Below, piece after piece: positions 17,076 to 25,953 of a stretch of DNA of 64,000 bases. This DNA comes from Cryobacterium sp. MP_M3 (GTDB lineage Bacteria; Actinomycetota; Actinomycetes; Actinomycetales; Microbacteriaceae), in the NCBI RefSeq assembly GCF_015752155.1, contig NZ_JADOVI010000003.1, positions 248,001-312,000 of the forward strand, read 5' to 3'. Each line of letters starts with the position of its first letter. The stretch's first letter is position 1. The notes beneath the pieces were generated by a model, which saw only the letters and a list, made by a program, of their open reading frames with translations, did no database searches and was not told the DNA's origin. The position numbers and the translations under genes were made by a program.

Positions 17076-18509
17076 TTATCCTTCGAGATCGAAGTCAGCC
17101 CCCAACAGTTCGAGCTTGGTGATGAAGTTCTCGTAGCCGCGGCTGATGATCCCCACGTTGCTGACGGTCGAGGTGCCCTCGGCGGTGAGCGCCGCGATCA
17201 GGTGGCTGAAACCGCCGCGCAGGTCGGGAACCTCGATGTCGGCGCCGTGCAGCTTCGTCGGGCCGGTGATGACGGCCGAGTGGTTGAAGTTGCGCTGGCC
17301 GAAGCGGCAGGGGTGGCCGCCGAGGCATTCGCGGTGGATCTGGATCGTGGCACCCATTTCGACGAGGGCGTCGACGAAGCCGAACCGCTGCTCGTAAACG
17401 GTCTCGTGCACGATCGAGACGCCGTGCGCGTGGGTGAGGGCGACGACGAGCGGCTGCTGCCAGTCGGTCATGAAGCCCGGGTGCACATCGGTTTCGATGA
17501 TGACAGGCTTCAGGTCGCCGCCCGGGTGGTAGAAGCGGATGCCGTCGTCCTCGATGTCGAACGCGCCGCCGACCTTGCGGAACACGTTGAGGAACGTCAG
17601 CATCTCCGCCTGCTTGGCGCCGCCGACGAAGATGTCGCCGTCGGTGGCCAGGGCGGCGGCGGCCCAGCTGGCGGCCTCGTTCCGGTCGAACAGCGCGCGG
17701 TGGTTGTAGCCCTCGAGGCGTTCGACGCCCTCGATCCGGATCACCCGGTCGGTGTCGACCGTGATGATGGCGCCCATCTTCTGCAGGATGTTGATGAGAT
17801 CCATGATCTCCGGCTCGATCGCCGCACCCTTGAGCTCGGTGATGCCCTCAGCACGCACGGCGGTGAGGAGCACCTGCTCGGTCGCTCCGACGCTCGGATA
17901 CGGCAGCGACACCTTGGTGCCCGTGAGACCGTTGGGTGCGGACATCCGGATGCCGTTGGGCTGCTTCTCGACCACGGCGCCGAACTTGCGCAGCACGTCG
18001 AGGTGGTAGTCGATCGGGCGGTCGCCGATGCGGCAGCCGCCGAGGTCGGGGATGAACGCCTCGCCGAGCCGGTGCAGCAACGGACCGCAGAACAGGATCG
18101 GGATGCGGGAGGAACCGGCATGCGCGTCGATCGCGGCGAAGTGGGCGCTCTCGACGTCGACCGGGTCGAGGAGCAGTTCGCCGGGCTCGGCACCGTCGGT
18201 GACCTTGACACCGTGCACCTCGAGCAGCTCGCGCACGATACGCACGTCGCTGATGTTCGGCACGTTCTTGAGCACGCTCGGGCTCTCCCCGAGCAGGGCA
18301 GCGACCATGGCCTTCGTGACCAGGTTCTTCGCGCCCTTCAGCTCGATCCGGCCGCGCAACGGGATGCCGCCGCGGATGGTGATCTTGTCGCCCTTCAACC
18401 CCACGGCTGCGCCCCAGTTCTGGGCGTTCTGGGCGTTCTCGCGGTTCTGCTCATCTTCACGCTGCTGCGCGACTTCACGATTGCGCTCGATTTCGCTGAT
18501 TGTGCTCAC
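17076..18509 (-). CDS. murA: UDP-N-acetylglucosamine 1-carboxyvinyltransferase
   Basis: A 477-residue enzyme for the first committed step of peptidoglycan synthesis. The N-terminal domain carries [17 protein letters not shown] (near residue 57). The active-site Cys lies in [13 protein letters not shown], the fosfomycin-binding residue. The last part has [17 protein letters not shown]. Relative to typical MurA there is an extra ~40-residue N-terminus rich in E, Q, N and R with repeated [11 protein letters not shown], predicted coiled coil or disordered. The GTG start overlaps the leuD stop by 4 bp (GTGA). Confidence 0.95.
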   Translation of the reverse strand: MSTISEIERNREVAQQREDEQNRENAQNAQNWGAAVGLKGDKITIRGGIPLRGRIELKGAKNLVTKAMVAALLGESPSVLKNVPNISDVRIVRELLEVHGVKVTDGAEPGELLLDPVDVESAHFAAIDAHAGSSRIPILFCGPLLHRLGEAFIPDLGGCRIGDRPIDYHLDVLRKFGAVVEKQPNGIRMSAPNGLTGTKVSLPYPSVGATEQVLLTAVRAEGITELKGAAIEPEIMDLINILQKMGAIITVDTDRVIRIEGVERLEGYNHRALFDRNEAASWAAAALATDGDIFVGGAKQAEMLTFLNVFRKVGGAFDIEDDGIRFYHPGGDLKPVIIETDVHPGFMTDWQQPLVVALTHAHGVSIVHETVYEQRFGFVDALVEMGATIQIHRECLGGHPCRFGQRNFNHSAVITGPTKLHGADIEVPDLRGGFSHLIAALTAEGTSTVSNVGIISRGYENFITKLELLGADFDLEG

Positions 18510-19114
18510 TGATTTACCTGCTTCACGGGGAGAGTACGGGGCCGCCAGGGCTCCCGATGGGATTCGAATTCTGAGATCCGCGCCTCGTCGCGCAGGGTCA
18601 AGCCGATGTCGTCGAGGCCTTCGAGAAGGCGCCAACGGGTGTAGTCGTCGATCACGAACGGGATCGTCAGATCGCCGACCCGTGCAGTGCGGGCAACCAG
18701 ATCGACGGTGAGTTCTATTCCCGGGTCGGCCTCGATGACGTCCCAGAGGAGTTGGGCGTCCGCCTCGGTGATCTGGCCCGCGAGCAGTCCCTGCTTGCCG
18801 GAATTGCCCCGGAAGATGTCGCCGAAGCGCGGGCTGAGCACGACGTCGAAACCGTAGTCGCGGAGCGCCCACACGGCGTGCTCGCGGGAGGAGCCGGTGC
18901 CGAAATCGGCACCGGCGACGAGCACCCTGGCCCCCTGGTAGGCCGGCTGGTTGAGCACGAAATCGGGGTCCTGCCGCCAGGCGGCGAAGAGGGCGTCGTC
19001 AAACCCGGTCTTGGTGACCCGCTTGAGGTAGACGGCCGGGATGATCTGGTCGGTGTCGACGTTGGATCGGCGCAGCGGCAGCGCGATTCCTGTGACGGTC
19101 GTGAACTTCTCCAT
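18506..19114 (-). CDS. leuD: 3-isopropylmalate dehydratase small subunit
   Basis: A 202-residue subunit of the LeuCD isomerase in leucine synthesis. It begins [20 protein letters not shown] and has the swivelling-domain motif [17 protein letters not shown] near residue 78. It is 2 bp after leuC and overlaps murA by 4 bp, linking leucine synthesis and cell-wall genes in one transcript. I start at the ATG at 19114; the upstream in-frame extension lies inside leuC. Confidence 0.96.
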   Translation of the reverse strand: MEKFTTVTGIALPLRRSNVDTDQIIPAVYLKRVTKTGFDDALFAAWRQDPDFVLNQPAYQGARVLVAGADFGTGSSREHAVWALRDYGFDVVLSPRFGDIFRGNSGKQGLLAGQITEADAQLLWDVIEADPGIELTVDLVARTARVGDLTIPFVIDDYTRWRLLEGLDDIGLTLRDEARISEFESHREPWRPRTLPVKQVNQ

Positions 19115-19116
19115 GG

Positions 19117-20562
19117 TCAGTTGTCTCCATCCTGGATCAGGTCCCACGGGCTGGACAGGGTGCCCCGGATCGCGGTGGCCGCGGCGACGAGCGGGGACAC
19201 GAGGTGGGTGCGTCCGCCCTTGCCCTGCCGGCCTTCGAAGTTGCGGTTGCTGGTCGAGGCGCAGCGTTCACCGGGGGCGAGCTGGTCGGGGTTCATGCCG
19301 AGGCACATCGAGCAGCCGGCGAACCGCCACTCGGCGCCGAAATCGGTGAAGACCTTGTCGAGGCCCTCTGCCTCGGCCTCGATCCGCACCCGTGCGGACC
19401 CGGGAACGACGAGCATCCGCACTCCGGCGGCGAGGGAGTGTCCCTTGACGATCTCGGCGGCGGCGCGGAGGTCTTCGACCCGGCTGTTGGTGCAGGAGCC
19501 GAGGAAGACGGTGTCGACCCTGATCTCCTTCATCGGGGTGCCCGCGGTGAGGTCCATGTATTCGAGGGCGCGCTCGGCGGCGGCGCGTTCGTTCGCGTCG
19601 ATGATGCCGGCCGGGTCAGGCACCATCTCGCTGAGCGAGACGCCCTGGCCGGGGTTGGTGCCCCAGGTGACGAAGGGTTCGAGGGAGTCCGCGTCGAGCA
19701 CGACCTCCGCGTCGAAGACGGCGCCGTCGTCGGTCGGGAGGGTGTCCCAGTAGGCGACGGCGTCCTCCCAGTCCTGGCCGGACGGCGCGTGGGCGCGGCC
19801 CTTCAGATAGGCGTAGGTGGTCGCATCCGGGGCCACCATGCCGGCCCGCGCGCCGGCCTCGATGGACATGTTGCAGATCGTCATCCGACCCTCCATCGAG
19901 AGGTCCCGGATGGCGCTGCCACGGTACTCGAGCACATAGCCCTGGCCGCCGCCGGTGCCGATCTTCGCGATCACGGCGAGGATGATGTCCTTGGCGGTCA
20001 CCCCGGGGCGCAGGGTGCCGTCGACGGTGATCGCCATCGTCTTGAACGGCTGCAACGGCAGCGTCTGCGTGGCCATGACGTGTTCGACCTCGCTGGTGCC
20101 GATGCCGAGGGCCATAGCCCCGAACGCGCCGTGGGTGGAGGTGTGGGAGTCGCCGCATACGACGGTGATCCCGGGCTGGGTGAGCCCGAGTTGCGGTCCG
20201 ACGACGTGCACGATGCCCTGCTCGATGTCGCCGAGGGAGTGCAGGCGGACGCCGAATTCCTCGCAGTTGCGGCGCAGGGTTTCGATCTGGGTGCGGCTGG
20301 TGGGGTCCGCAATGGGCCGGTCGATCGCCAGGGTCGGGGTGTTGTGGTCTTCCGTGGCGATGGTCAGGTCGGGGCGTCGCACGGGGCGGCCGGCCAGGCG
20401 GAGTCCGTCGAAGGCCTGCGGGCTGGTCACCTCGTGCACGAGGTGCAGGTCGATGTAGATGAGGTCGGGCGTGCCGTCCTCGCCCTTGGCGACCAGGTGC
20501 TTGTCCCACACTTTTTCGGCCAGGGTGCGCGGCGGGGTGCCCGTGAATGTTGCGTCAGTCAT
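19117..20562 (-). CDS. leuC: 3-isopropylmalate dehydratase large subunit
   Basis: A 481-residue aconitase-family subunit. The [4Fe-4S] ligands are visible: GSCTNSR near residue 355 and [15 protein letters not shown] near residue 415. [20 protein letters not shown] near residue 137 is the classic signature. The ATG at 20562 has GAGGAAG 10 bases upstream. Its 5' leader encodes a Leu-rich peptide and a hairpin, so expression probably responds to charged tRNA-Leu. Confidence 0.96.
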   Translation of the reverse strand: MTDATFTGTPPRTLAEKVWDKHLVAKGEDGTPDLIYIDLHLVHEVTSPQAFDGLRLAGRPVRRPDLTIATEDHNTPTLAIDRPIADPTSRTQIETLRRNCEEFGVRLHSLGDIEQGIVHVVGPQLGLTQPGITVVCGDSHTSTHGAFGAMALGIGTSEVEHVMATQTLPLQPFKTMAITVDGTLRPGVTAKDIILAVIAKIGTGGGQGYVLEYRGSAIRDLSMEGRMTICNMSIEAGARAGMVAPDATTYAYLKGRAHAPSGQDWEDAVAYWDTLPTDDGAVFDAEVVLDADSLEPFVTWGTNPGQGVSLSEMVPDPAGIIDANERAAAERALEYMDLTAGTPMKEIRVDTVFLGSCTNSRVEDLRAAAEIVKGHSLAAGVRMLVVPGSARVRIEAEAEGLDKVFTDFGAEWRFAGCSMCLGMNPDQLAPGERCASTSNRNFEGRQGKGGRTHLVSPLVAAATAIRGTLSSPWDLIQDGDN

Positions 20563-20608
20563 GTGTGTGTGCGTCTTCCTCAAGATTGGTGGCAGCCAAC
20601 GACAGACT

Positions 20609-20647
20609 CCGCGACGAGGGAGGCCTCAGAACTGGGACTCGTCGCGG
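20609..20647 (-). terminator. attenuator-type hairpin in the leuC leader
   Basis: CCGCGACGAG (20647-20638 on the minus strand) pairs perfectly with CTCGTCGCGG (20618-20609) around a 19-base loop. The 5' arm lies in the last third of the leader peptide frame, just after the Leu codons, and the stop codon is in the loop. A further copy of CTCGTCGC at 20707-20700 could pair with the same arm if transcription enters from upstream. There is no long U-run after the stem, so termination versus RBS control cannot be decided. Confidence 0.55.
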
Positions 20648-20676
20648 CAGAGAAGAAGAAGTCGACCGAACAGCAC
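20626..20676 (-). CDS. leucine-rich leader peptide of leuCD
   Basis: A 16-codon frame from GTG (20676) to TGA (20626) reading MLFGRLLLLCRDESQF. It has four consecutive Leu codons CTT CTT CTT CTC plus CTG; CTT is uncommon in this GC-rich DNA. An extended -10 (TGT-TAGCCT) ends exactly six bases before the GTG, so the mRNA should start at the GTG and be translated leaderless, like known actinobacterial amino-acid leader peptides. A 10-bp hairpin begins right after the Leu codons. The position, 63 bp ahead of leuC, indicates attenuation by leucine supply. Confidence 0.72.
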   Translation of the reverse strand: MLFGRLLLLCRDESQF

Positions 20677-20682
20677 TCCGAC

Positions 20683-20691
20683 AGGCTAACA
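20683..20691 (-). promoter_or_regulatory. extended -10 promoter (TGTTAGCCT) for leader peptide-leuCD
   Basis: TGn followed by TAGCCT, six bases before the leader GTG. No -35 consensus is seen, which fits an extended -10 promoter. Confidence 0.6.
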
Positions 20692-20721
20692 CTTCGCCTG
20701 CGACGAGACGGGAAGCGGTGC

Positions 20722-21237
20722 TCATTCGCGGCTGACGGTGACGCCGAATTCGCCCAGGATCAGGTGTGAACCGGATTCAAGAAATCCGTGCCCGCCCGGG
20801 TCGAGATCGGTCACGAGGCCGTCTGGGGCGGTGATGGACACCCCGTTGGTGGAGCCGAGATCGGTCACCGACAGGGTCTGGCCGTCGAGGTCGATCACAG
20901 CGTGCGTCTTCGAGACCGACCTGGCGGGGTCGTGCACGGGGACGAGCCCGGCGTGCGGGCGGGAAGCGACCTGGGCCGGGTCGCGGCCCAGAACGAGCGC
21001 CCCCGTGACGGCGATCGATTGCCCATCGTCGAGGGTCAGTCGCCAGCCGGCCACGGATGACTCCTCCGCGGCGGGCACGGACCGCGGGGGCAGTGCGGAG
21101 GCGGGCATCCCGCCGATCGGGGCAGGCAGGAAGGCCGGGAACGAGGCCGGTGCGACCTCCTCCGCCGGGACGGTCGATTCACCGTCCCGCTCGGGAACGA
21201 GCCATGGCGGGGGAACGATGAAGCCTGGTTTGTCCAC
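20722..21237 (-). CDS. small FHA-domain protein
   Basis: A 171-residue protein: a Pro/Ala-rich N-terminal half and a C-terminal forkhead-associated domain (residues ~75-170) with the phosphothreonine-binding elements LGRDP, SVSKTHAVI and STNGV in the expected order. It probably binds phosphothreonine made by the kinase at 32008-33708. It is the last gene of the nine-gene cluster, 10 bp after the transglutaminase-fold gene, and has no membrane segment. Confidence 0.85.
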   Translation of the reverse strand: MDKPGFIVPPPWLVPERDGESTVPAEEVAPASFPAFLPAPIGGMPASALPPRSVPAAEESSVAGWRLTLDDGQSIAVTGALVLGRDPAQVASRPHAGLVPVHDPARSVSKTHAVIDLDGQTLSVTDLGSTNGVSITAPDGLVTDLDPGGHGFLESGSHLILGEFGVTVSRE

Positions 21238-21246
21238 CCCGCCACT

Positions 21247-23622
21247 CTACCGATGGGCGCCGGTTCGCTCAGTCCCATCTGTCCGGTCCCGCTTCCGCCA
21301 ATCCTGCTTGTTCCAGTCGCGCCGGGAACGGATCCGGAACCGGCTGACCAGCCGGCGCAGACGTCCTGCCTTCGTCCCGGCGATCCCGAGTGAGTCGAGG
21401 GCCTCGGCCCAGCTCTGCTTCACGAGGACATCGTCGATCTCCCGGCCGTTGAACACGGCGCGGTCGACCCGGCCGGCCAGCGGGGTGAGCCCGGCTGGTG
21501 CCGGCTGCCGGCCGACCGGTTCCTGGTCGACCAGCTGGCTCTCCAGCGCGGCGGCGACGACGAGCCGGGTGGTGCCGCGGGGAACTTCGAAGCCCAGCTC
21601 GGAGTATCCGTCGGTCAGTTCGTCCCAGGATCCGGCCACCCGTACGTCGCCGCTGCCCGTGCCGCGCCGGCGACGGCGGCGCCGCGCCTTGAGCGCGCCG
21701 ATCACGAGCACGGGGCCGCCGACCAGGAGGGCCGGGATTCCGACGACGCCGATGACGGCCCACGCCCACCCGGGCAGCACCAGGCCTTTGTCCTTGTCGT
21801 CCTTCTTGGTGTCGTCGATCTCGACGGCCGTGAGGAGATCATCGGACTGGTTGTCGGAGCGTGGCGGCTGGCGCACCTGGGGCTGCGGCACCGACTTGGG
21901 CTTCGGGGTCTGGTCCTGCGGGACATCAGTCTGGTCGGGAGTCGGGAAGAACGGCACCCAGCCGATCCCGTCGAAGGCCACCTCGACCCAGGCCGTGACG
22001 TCGGAACCGGTCACCTCGACGCTCGCGGCGCCCTCCGGCACGTCAGGGGCGAAGCCCATCACGACCCTGGACGGATAGCCGAGGCTGCGGGCCATCAACG
22101 CCATGGCGGCGGCGTACTGCTCCTGGTCGCCGACCATCTGACTGCGGGTGAAGAGCTCGTCGATCCGGTCCGCACCGTGGCCTGCCCGGGAGGGGACGCC
22201 GTCGGAGGCCAGGCCGTGGCTGAGGAAGCCCTGCGTCTTCAGGGCCTTCTGGATGGCGCGGAGCTTGTCGATCGGGGTGTCGGCGCCGCCGGTGTACTCC
22301 GCCGCCTTGGCCACGACGACGTCAGGGATGTTCTCCGCCGCCGGCAGGGTCATCGCTGCGACCGGGACGGCCTCGAGGTCCTCGTCCTTGTAGTTCCGCT
22401 GCACCTGGGCCCTGGTGGTGTAGCGGTAGCCGCTCTTCACGCCGGCGGTCAGCACGGCGGTGCCGCTGCCGGCATTGTAGCGCAGGCTCTCGGCCTCCGC
22501 ACTGCTGGCGGGGTCGTCGAAGTCGATGGTGCTGGGGTAACCGACGCCGGGCAGCCAGACGTCGGCGTAGCCGGAGTCGGTGATCGTGACGACGCTCGAT
22601 TGAACGCTTGTCACCAGCGGGGGGCGGGGAATCGTGCGCCCGACGAGGCGGAAGCTGCCGGATCCGCCCGCCTCGTTGTCGGCCGCCGCGACGTTCCACA
22701 GCTTCCCGTCGTAGGAGTCCATGCTGGCTAGGCGGAGGACCTGCCCGGTGGCCATACCGGTGGCCGTGAACAGCGCGGTGTCGGCGAGGGTCTTGGTGTA
22801 CCGGCGGAATCCCGCCAGCGGGCTCGGGAACTGCAGCGGGTCGAACTGCGGCTGGATCTCCTCCCGCAACACGAATCGGTCGTTCTGCACGGGGGCGAGC
22901 ACGGTGCCGGCCAGCGAGCCGACCAGGATGGCCCCGACCACGACGACGGCCGTGCCGGCCAGTTTGCGGCGCAGCTGCCGTCCTGCTCCCGGCACGTCGC
23001 CCCGGTCGGTGTCGGGGCGGCGCCAGCCCAGCCAGACGAGGGCGATCACGGCGAAGGCGACGCCGCGCAGTCCGGCCAGGTAGGGCTCGTCGGTGCCCAT
23101 CAGGATGCCGGCCAGGTAGAGGAGGACGGGGCCGGCGAGGAGGGCGCTCGCCCGCCAGACCGTGCGCCGACGCCGGGGCAACCAGCGCAGGGCGAGCATG
23201 CTGCCGACCACGGCGATCAGCCAGGCGGCGAAATAGGGCAGCACGGGCATGTAGTATGGCGCCTCGACGGGCGTTCCGAGGGTGACGATGTCGGCCCAGC
23301 CGAAGACCGCGCCGACGGCGAGTCCGGCGGCGGAGGCGACGCTGGGGAACACGATGAGCAGACCCTGGGCCGGCATCGTGAACGGGGTGCCGAGAAGGAA
23401 GTAGGCGAGGATCGCGGCGAGGATGCCGACCAGGGCGCCCAGGCGCAGGCGGAAGGCGAGGATGGCGACGCCGGTGCCCACGATCAGTCCGCCGAGCCCG
23501 GCGAGCAGGAAGTTGTAGTCGCCGAACGACGTTTCCAGGCCGAGTACGCCGAGCACGGACAGGGTGCCGAGCACGGCCAGGTCGGCGCCGGCCCGGGCGG
23601 GGAACGGCTGGAACCGGCTCAT
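21247..23622 (-). CDS. transglutaminase-fold membrane protein lacking catalytic Cys and His
   Basis: A 791-residue protein with the same architecture as the protein at 1779-4136: N-terminal membrane helices (residues ~15-230), an extracytoplasmic transglutaminase-like core, another helix near residue 630 and a cytoplasmic tail. Where the first copy has GYCVHFASAM, this one has GDQEQYAAAM (Gln near residue 500 for the Cys). Where the first has HDLHAW, this one has SDVTAW (Thr near residue 543 for the His), and FEPTPG is FFPTPD. It is therefore predicted inactive as a peptidase or crosslinker and may act as a scaffold. It overlaps the DUF58 gene by 4 bp. Confidence 0.85.
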   Translation of the reverse strand: MSRFQPFPARAGADLAVLGTLSVLGVLGLETSFGDYNFLLAGLGGLIVGTGVAILAFRLRLGALVGILAAILAYFLLGTPFTMPAQGLLIVFPSVASAAGLAVGAVFGWADIVTLGTPVEAPYYMPVLPYFAAWLIAVVGSMLALRWLPRRRRTVWRASALLAGPVLLYLAGILMGTDEPYLAGLRGVAFAVIALVWLGWRRPDTDRGDVPGAGRQLRRKLAGTAVVVVGAILVGSLAGTVLAPVQNDRFVLREEIQPQFDPLQFPSPLAGFRRYTKTLADTALFTATGMATGQVLRLASMDSYDGKLWNVAAADNEAGGSGSFRLVGRTIPRPPLVTSVQSSVVTITDSGYADVWLPGVGYPSTIDFDDPASSAEAESLRYNAGSGTAVLTAGVKSGYRYTTRAQVQRNYKDEDLEAVPVAAMTLPAAENIPDVVVAKAAEYTGGADTPIDKLRAIQKALKTQGFLSHGLASDGVPSRAGHGADRIDELFTRSQMVGDQEQYAAAMALMARSLGYPSRVVMGFAPDVPEGAASVEVTGSDVTAWVEVAFDGIGWVPFFPTPDQTDVPQDQTPKPKSVPQPQVRQPPRSDNQSDDLLTAVEIDDTKKDDKDKGLVLPGWAWAVIGVVGIPALLVGGPVLVIGALKARRRRRRRGTGSGDVRVAGSWDELTDGYSELGFEVPRGTTRLVVAAALESQLVDQEPVGRQPAPAGLTPLAGRVDRAVFNGREIDDVLVKQSWAEALDSLGIAGTKAGRLRRLVSRFRIRSRRDWNKQDWRKRDRTDGTERTGAHR

Positions 23623-24920
23623 CGGTTCACCCGGCGCAGCAGTGCGGGCAGGTCGGTGAGGTGGCCTACGGTGATCACGGTGAGTCCTGACACTGCGGAG
23701 AGGCGAGGCGTCGCGCCCGCGTCGATGCGGAAGGCCACCGTCTTGGCGTCCTGCCCGAAGAGCGTCTGCACGGCACGGAACTGGGCCAGGTCGACCTGTG
23801 ATCCGGCGATGATCATGACCACGCTCGGGTCGGGCAGGCGCCGGGTGGCGTCCCTGGCGAAATCGCGCAGGGTCGGGTATCTCCCGGACACCGGGTCGAT
23901 CCGACAGGAATCGTCCAGCAGGGCCACCGGGGTCGCCGTCTTCAGCAGCCTGCCCTCGGTGACCACGCTCACCCGGGTGCCGTCGCGGATCACCTGGAGG
24001 GCGAGGGACGCCGTGACCGATACTCCGAGCTCGAATTCCTCGTCGGAGGAGTAACCGGCCGACTCGGCACTGTGCACGATGGTCAGCTGGGAGCGCCGCG
24101 TCTCCTCGAACTGACGCACCATCAGCTGGCCGGTGCGGGCCGACGTGCGCCAGTGCACGTTCCGCAGCGCGTCGCCGGGCACGTAGGCCCGGAGCGCGTG
24201 GAAGGAGATGTCGTTGTTGGTGATCTTCTTCGTGACCTCGCCCTCGAGATCGCGCACGAGTCCCGCCGCGGAGGTCTGGAGCCGGGCGGTGACCGGGTGC
24301 ACGAAGAGCTCGACCGGGTCGGTCCAGCGCACGGTGCGGCGCAGCAGGCCGAGCTGGTCGCCGCGCACGGACACGGCCGGTCCGGCGACGATCACCGCTC
24401 GCCGGTGGGTGGGCACGGCGAACAGTTCCTCGTGCCGGGCCGCGGCGGCCAGTCCGGGGATGACGAACTCGGCCAGCCCGTTGCCCACCGGCAGTTCCAT
24501 CCGCGCGGGGAGCAGCCCCTTCTCCCCGGTGTTGGTGACCGCCATCTGGCCGAGGGCGCGCTCCCCCGCCACGACCCGGTGCGGGTTCAACTGCAGTTCG
24601 ACGGCGTAGGTCGCCCGGCCGAAGACGAAGCCCACGGCGATGAGGAACGCGGCGAGGAGGGTGGTGGCGAGGTAGGTGAACTCGCTCCAGCCGAACGTCC
24701 CGGCGAGAGCGAACGCTCCGGCGGCGGCGGCGAGCACGAGCCAGCCGACGGGGCCGACGACATCCGTCACCGGCGTGATGAATGACCAGCCGCGGGCCAG
24801 GAGCGCTCCGGTCAGGCGGCGGGCGTGGCGGAGGGCGTCGCCGAGGGCACGCCGGATGCCGCCCAGCGCCTGTTCGGCCTGGGTGACCGGGCGGGGTGCC
24901 TTCTCGGCGACGCGGCTCAT
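23619..24920 (-). CDS. DUF58 domain protein
   Basis: A 433-residue protein with two hydrophobic segments (residues ~55-100) and the DUF58 core: FHALRAYVPGDALRNVHWRT near residue 240, followed by MVRQFEETRR. The C-terminal part includes VVMIIAGSQVDL, a vWA-like strand. Its ATG overlaps the MoxR stop by 4 bp and its stop overlaps the next gene by 4 bp, so MoxR-DUF58-transglutaminase-fold are tightly coupled. It parallels the trio at 1779-6590 but is only distantly similar. Confidence 0.87.
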   Translation of the reverse strand: MSRVAEKAPRPVTQAEQALGGIRRALGDALRHARRLTGALLARGWSFITPVTDVVGPVGWLVLAAAAGAFALAGTFGWSEFTYLATTLLAAFLIAVGFVFGRATYAVELQLNPHRVVAGERALGQMAVTNTGEKGLLPARMELPVGNGLAEFVIPGLAAAARHEELFAVPTHRRAVIVAGPAVSVRGDQLGLLRRTVRWTDPVELFVHPVTARLQTSAAGLVRDLEGEVTKKITNNDISFHALRAYVPGDALRNVHWRTSARTGQLMVRQFEETRRSQLTIVHSAESAGYSSDEEFELGVSVTASLALQVIRDGTRVSVVTEGRLLKTATPVALLDDSCRIDPVSGRYPTLRDFARDATRRLPDPSVVMIIAGSQVDLAQFRAVQTLFGQDAKTVAFRIDAGATPRLSAVSGLTVITVGHLTDLPALLRRVNR

Positions 24921-25885
24921 GCGGCGCGGTAGGCGGGCGGTGCGACCTCGACGAGGATCCGGCTGACGATGTCCTCGGCCGTGACGCCGGCGAAGTCGGC
25001 CTCCGGGTCGACCATGATGCGGTGCGCGAGCACGGGAACGGCGAGGTCGCGGATGTCGTCGGGGGTCACGTAGGTGCGCCCCTGGGACAGCGCCCAGGTC
25101 TTCGCGGCCCGGGCGAGGGCGAGCGCGCCGCGCATGCTGACGCCGAGGGTCGACGAGGGGTCGGTGCGGGTGGCCGTGACGATCTCGTTCAGGTAGCTCA
25201 GCACGGCGGCGTCGACGAACACGTCGGAGGCGAGCTGGGCCATCGTGTTCACGGAGCCGGACGCGATGATCGGGGTGATCTTCGAGTCGCGGGCCCGGTT
25301 GGACGAGTCGAGCAGCAGGGTGACGGCGGTGTCGTGGTCGGGGTAGCCGAGGCTCGTCTTGATCAGGAACCGGTCGAGCTGGGCCTCCGGCAGCGTGTAG
25401 GTGCCGGCCTGCTCGACCGGGTTCTGGGTGGCGATCACCATGAACGGGTTGCCGACCTCGTGGCTGACCCCGTCGACCGTGACCCGCCCCTCCTCCATGA
25501 CCTCGAGCAGCGCCGATTGGGTCTTCGGGCTGGCCCGGTTGATCTCGTCGGCGAGCACGATGGACGCGAAGATCGGCCCCTTGTGGAACTCGAAGATGCC
25601 CTTGCCCTGGTCGTAGATGGTGACGCCGGTCACATCGGAGGGCAGCAGGTCCGGGGTGAACTGGATCCGGGAGTTGGTGCCGTCGAGCGTCTTCGCGAGG
25701 GCCTTGGCGAGCACGGTCTTGCCGGTGCCGGGGAAGTCCTCGAGCAGAACGTGACCGCTGGTCAGCATCGCGGCGACGACGAGGCGCACGACGTGGTCCT
25801 TGCCGAGGATCGCCTGGTTGACGTTGTCGGCGAGTTTGCCGAAGGCGTCGGCGAACCAGTCCGCCTGCTCCTGGGTGACTGTCAT
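24917..25885 (-). CDS. MoxR-family AAA+ ATPase
   Basis: A 322-residue AAA+ ATPase: Walker A in EDFPGTGKTVLAKALAKTLD (near residue 55), Walker B LADEINRASPKTQSALLE near residue 112, sensor and lid segments after it. The MoxR subfamily typically energises a vWA/DUF58 partner. It follows the giant Ig-like protein gene by 68 bp and overlaps the DUF58 gene by 4 bp. It may be the unit that links kinase/FHA signalling upstream to the envelope proteins downstream; that is inference. Confidence 0.92.
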   Translation of the reverse strand: MTVTQEQADWFADAFGKLADNVNQAILGKDHVVRLVVAAMLTSGHVLLEDFPGTGKTVLAKALAKTLDGTNSRIQFTPDLLPSDVTGVTIYDQGKGIFEFHKGPIFASIVLADEINRASPKTQSALLEVMEEGRVTVDGVSHEVGNPFMVIATQNPVEQAGTYTLPEAQLDRFLIKTSLGYPDHDTAVTLLLDSSNRARDSKITPIIASGSVNTMAQLASDVFVDAAVLSYLNEIVTATRTDPSSTLGVSMRGALALARAAKTWALSQGRTYVTPDDIRDLAVPVLAHRIMVDPEADFAGVTAEDIVSRILVEVAPPAYRAA

Positions 25886-25953
25886 GTGGTGTTCTGTCCT
25901 TTTCCTCGGTGCCGATCAATCCCGGCTACTGGCGCCAGTAGGGCGGGTGTGCG

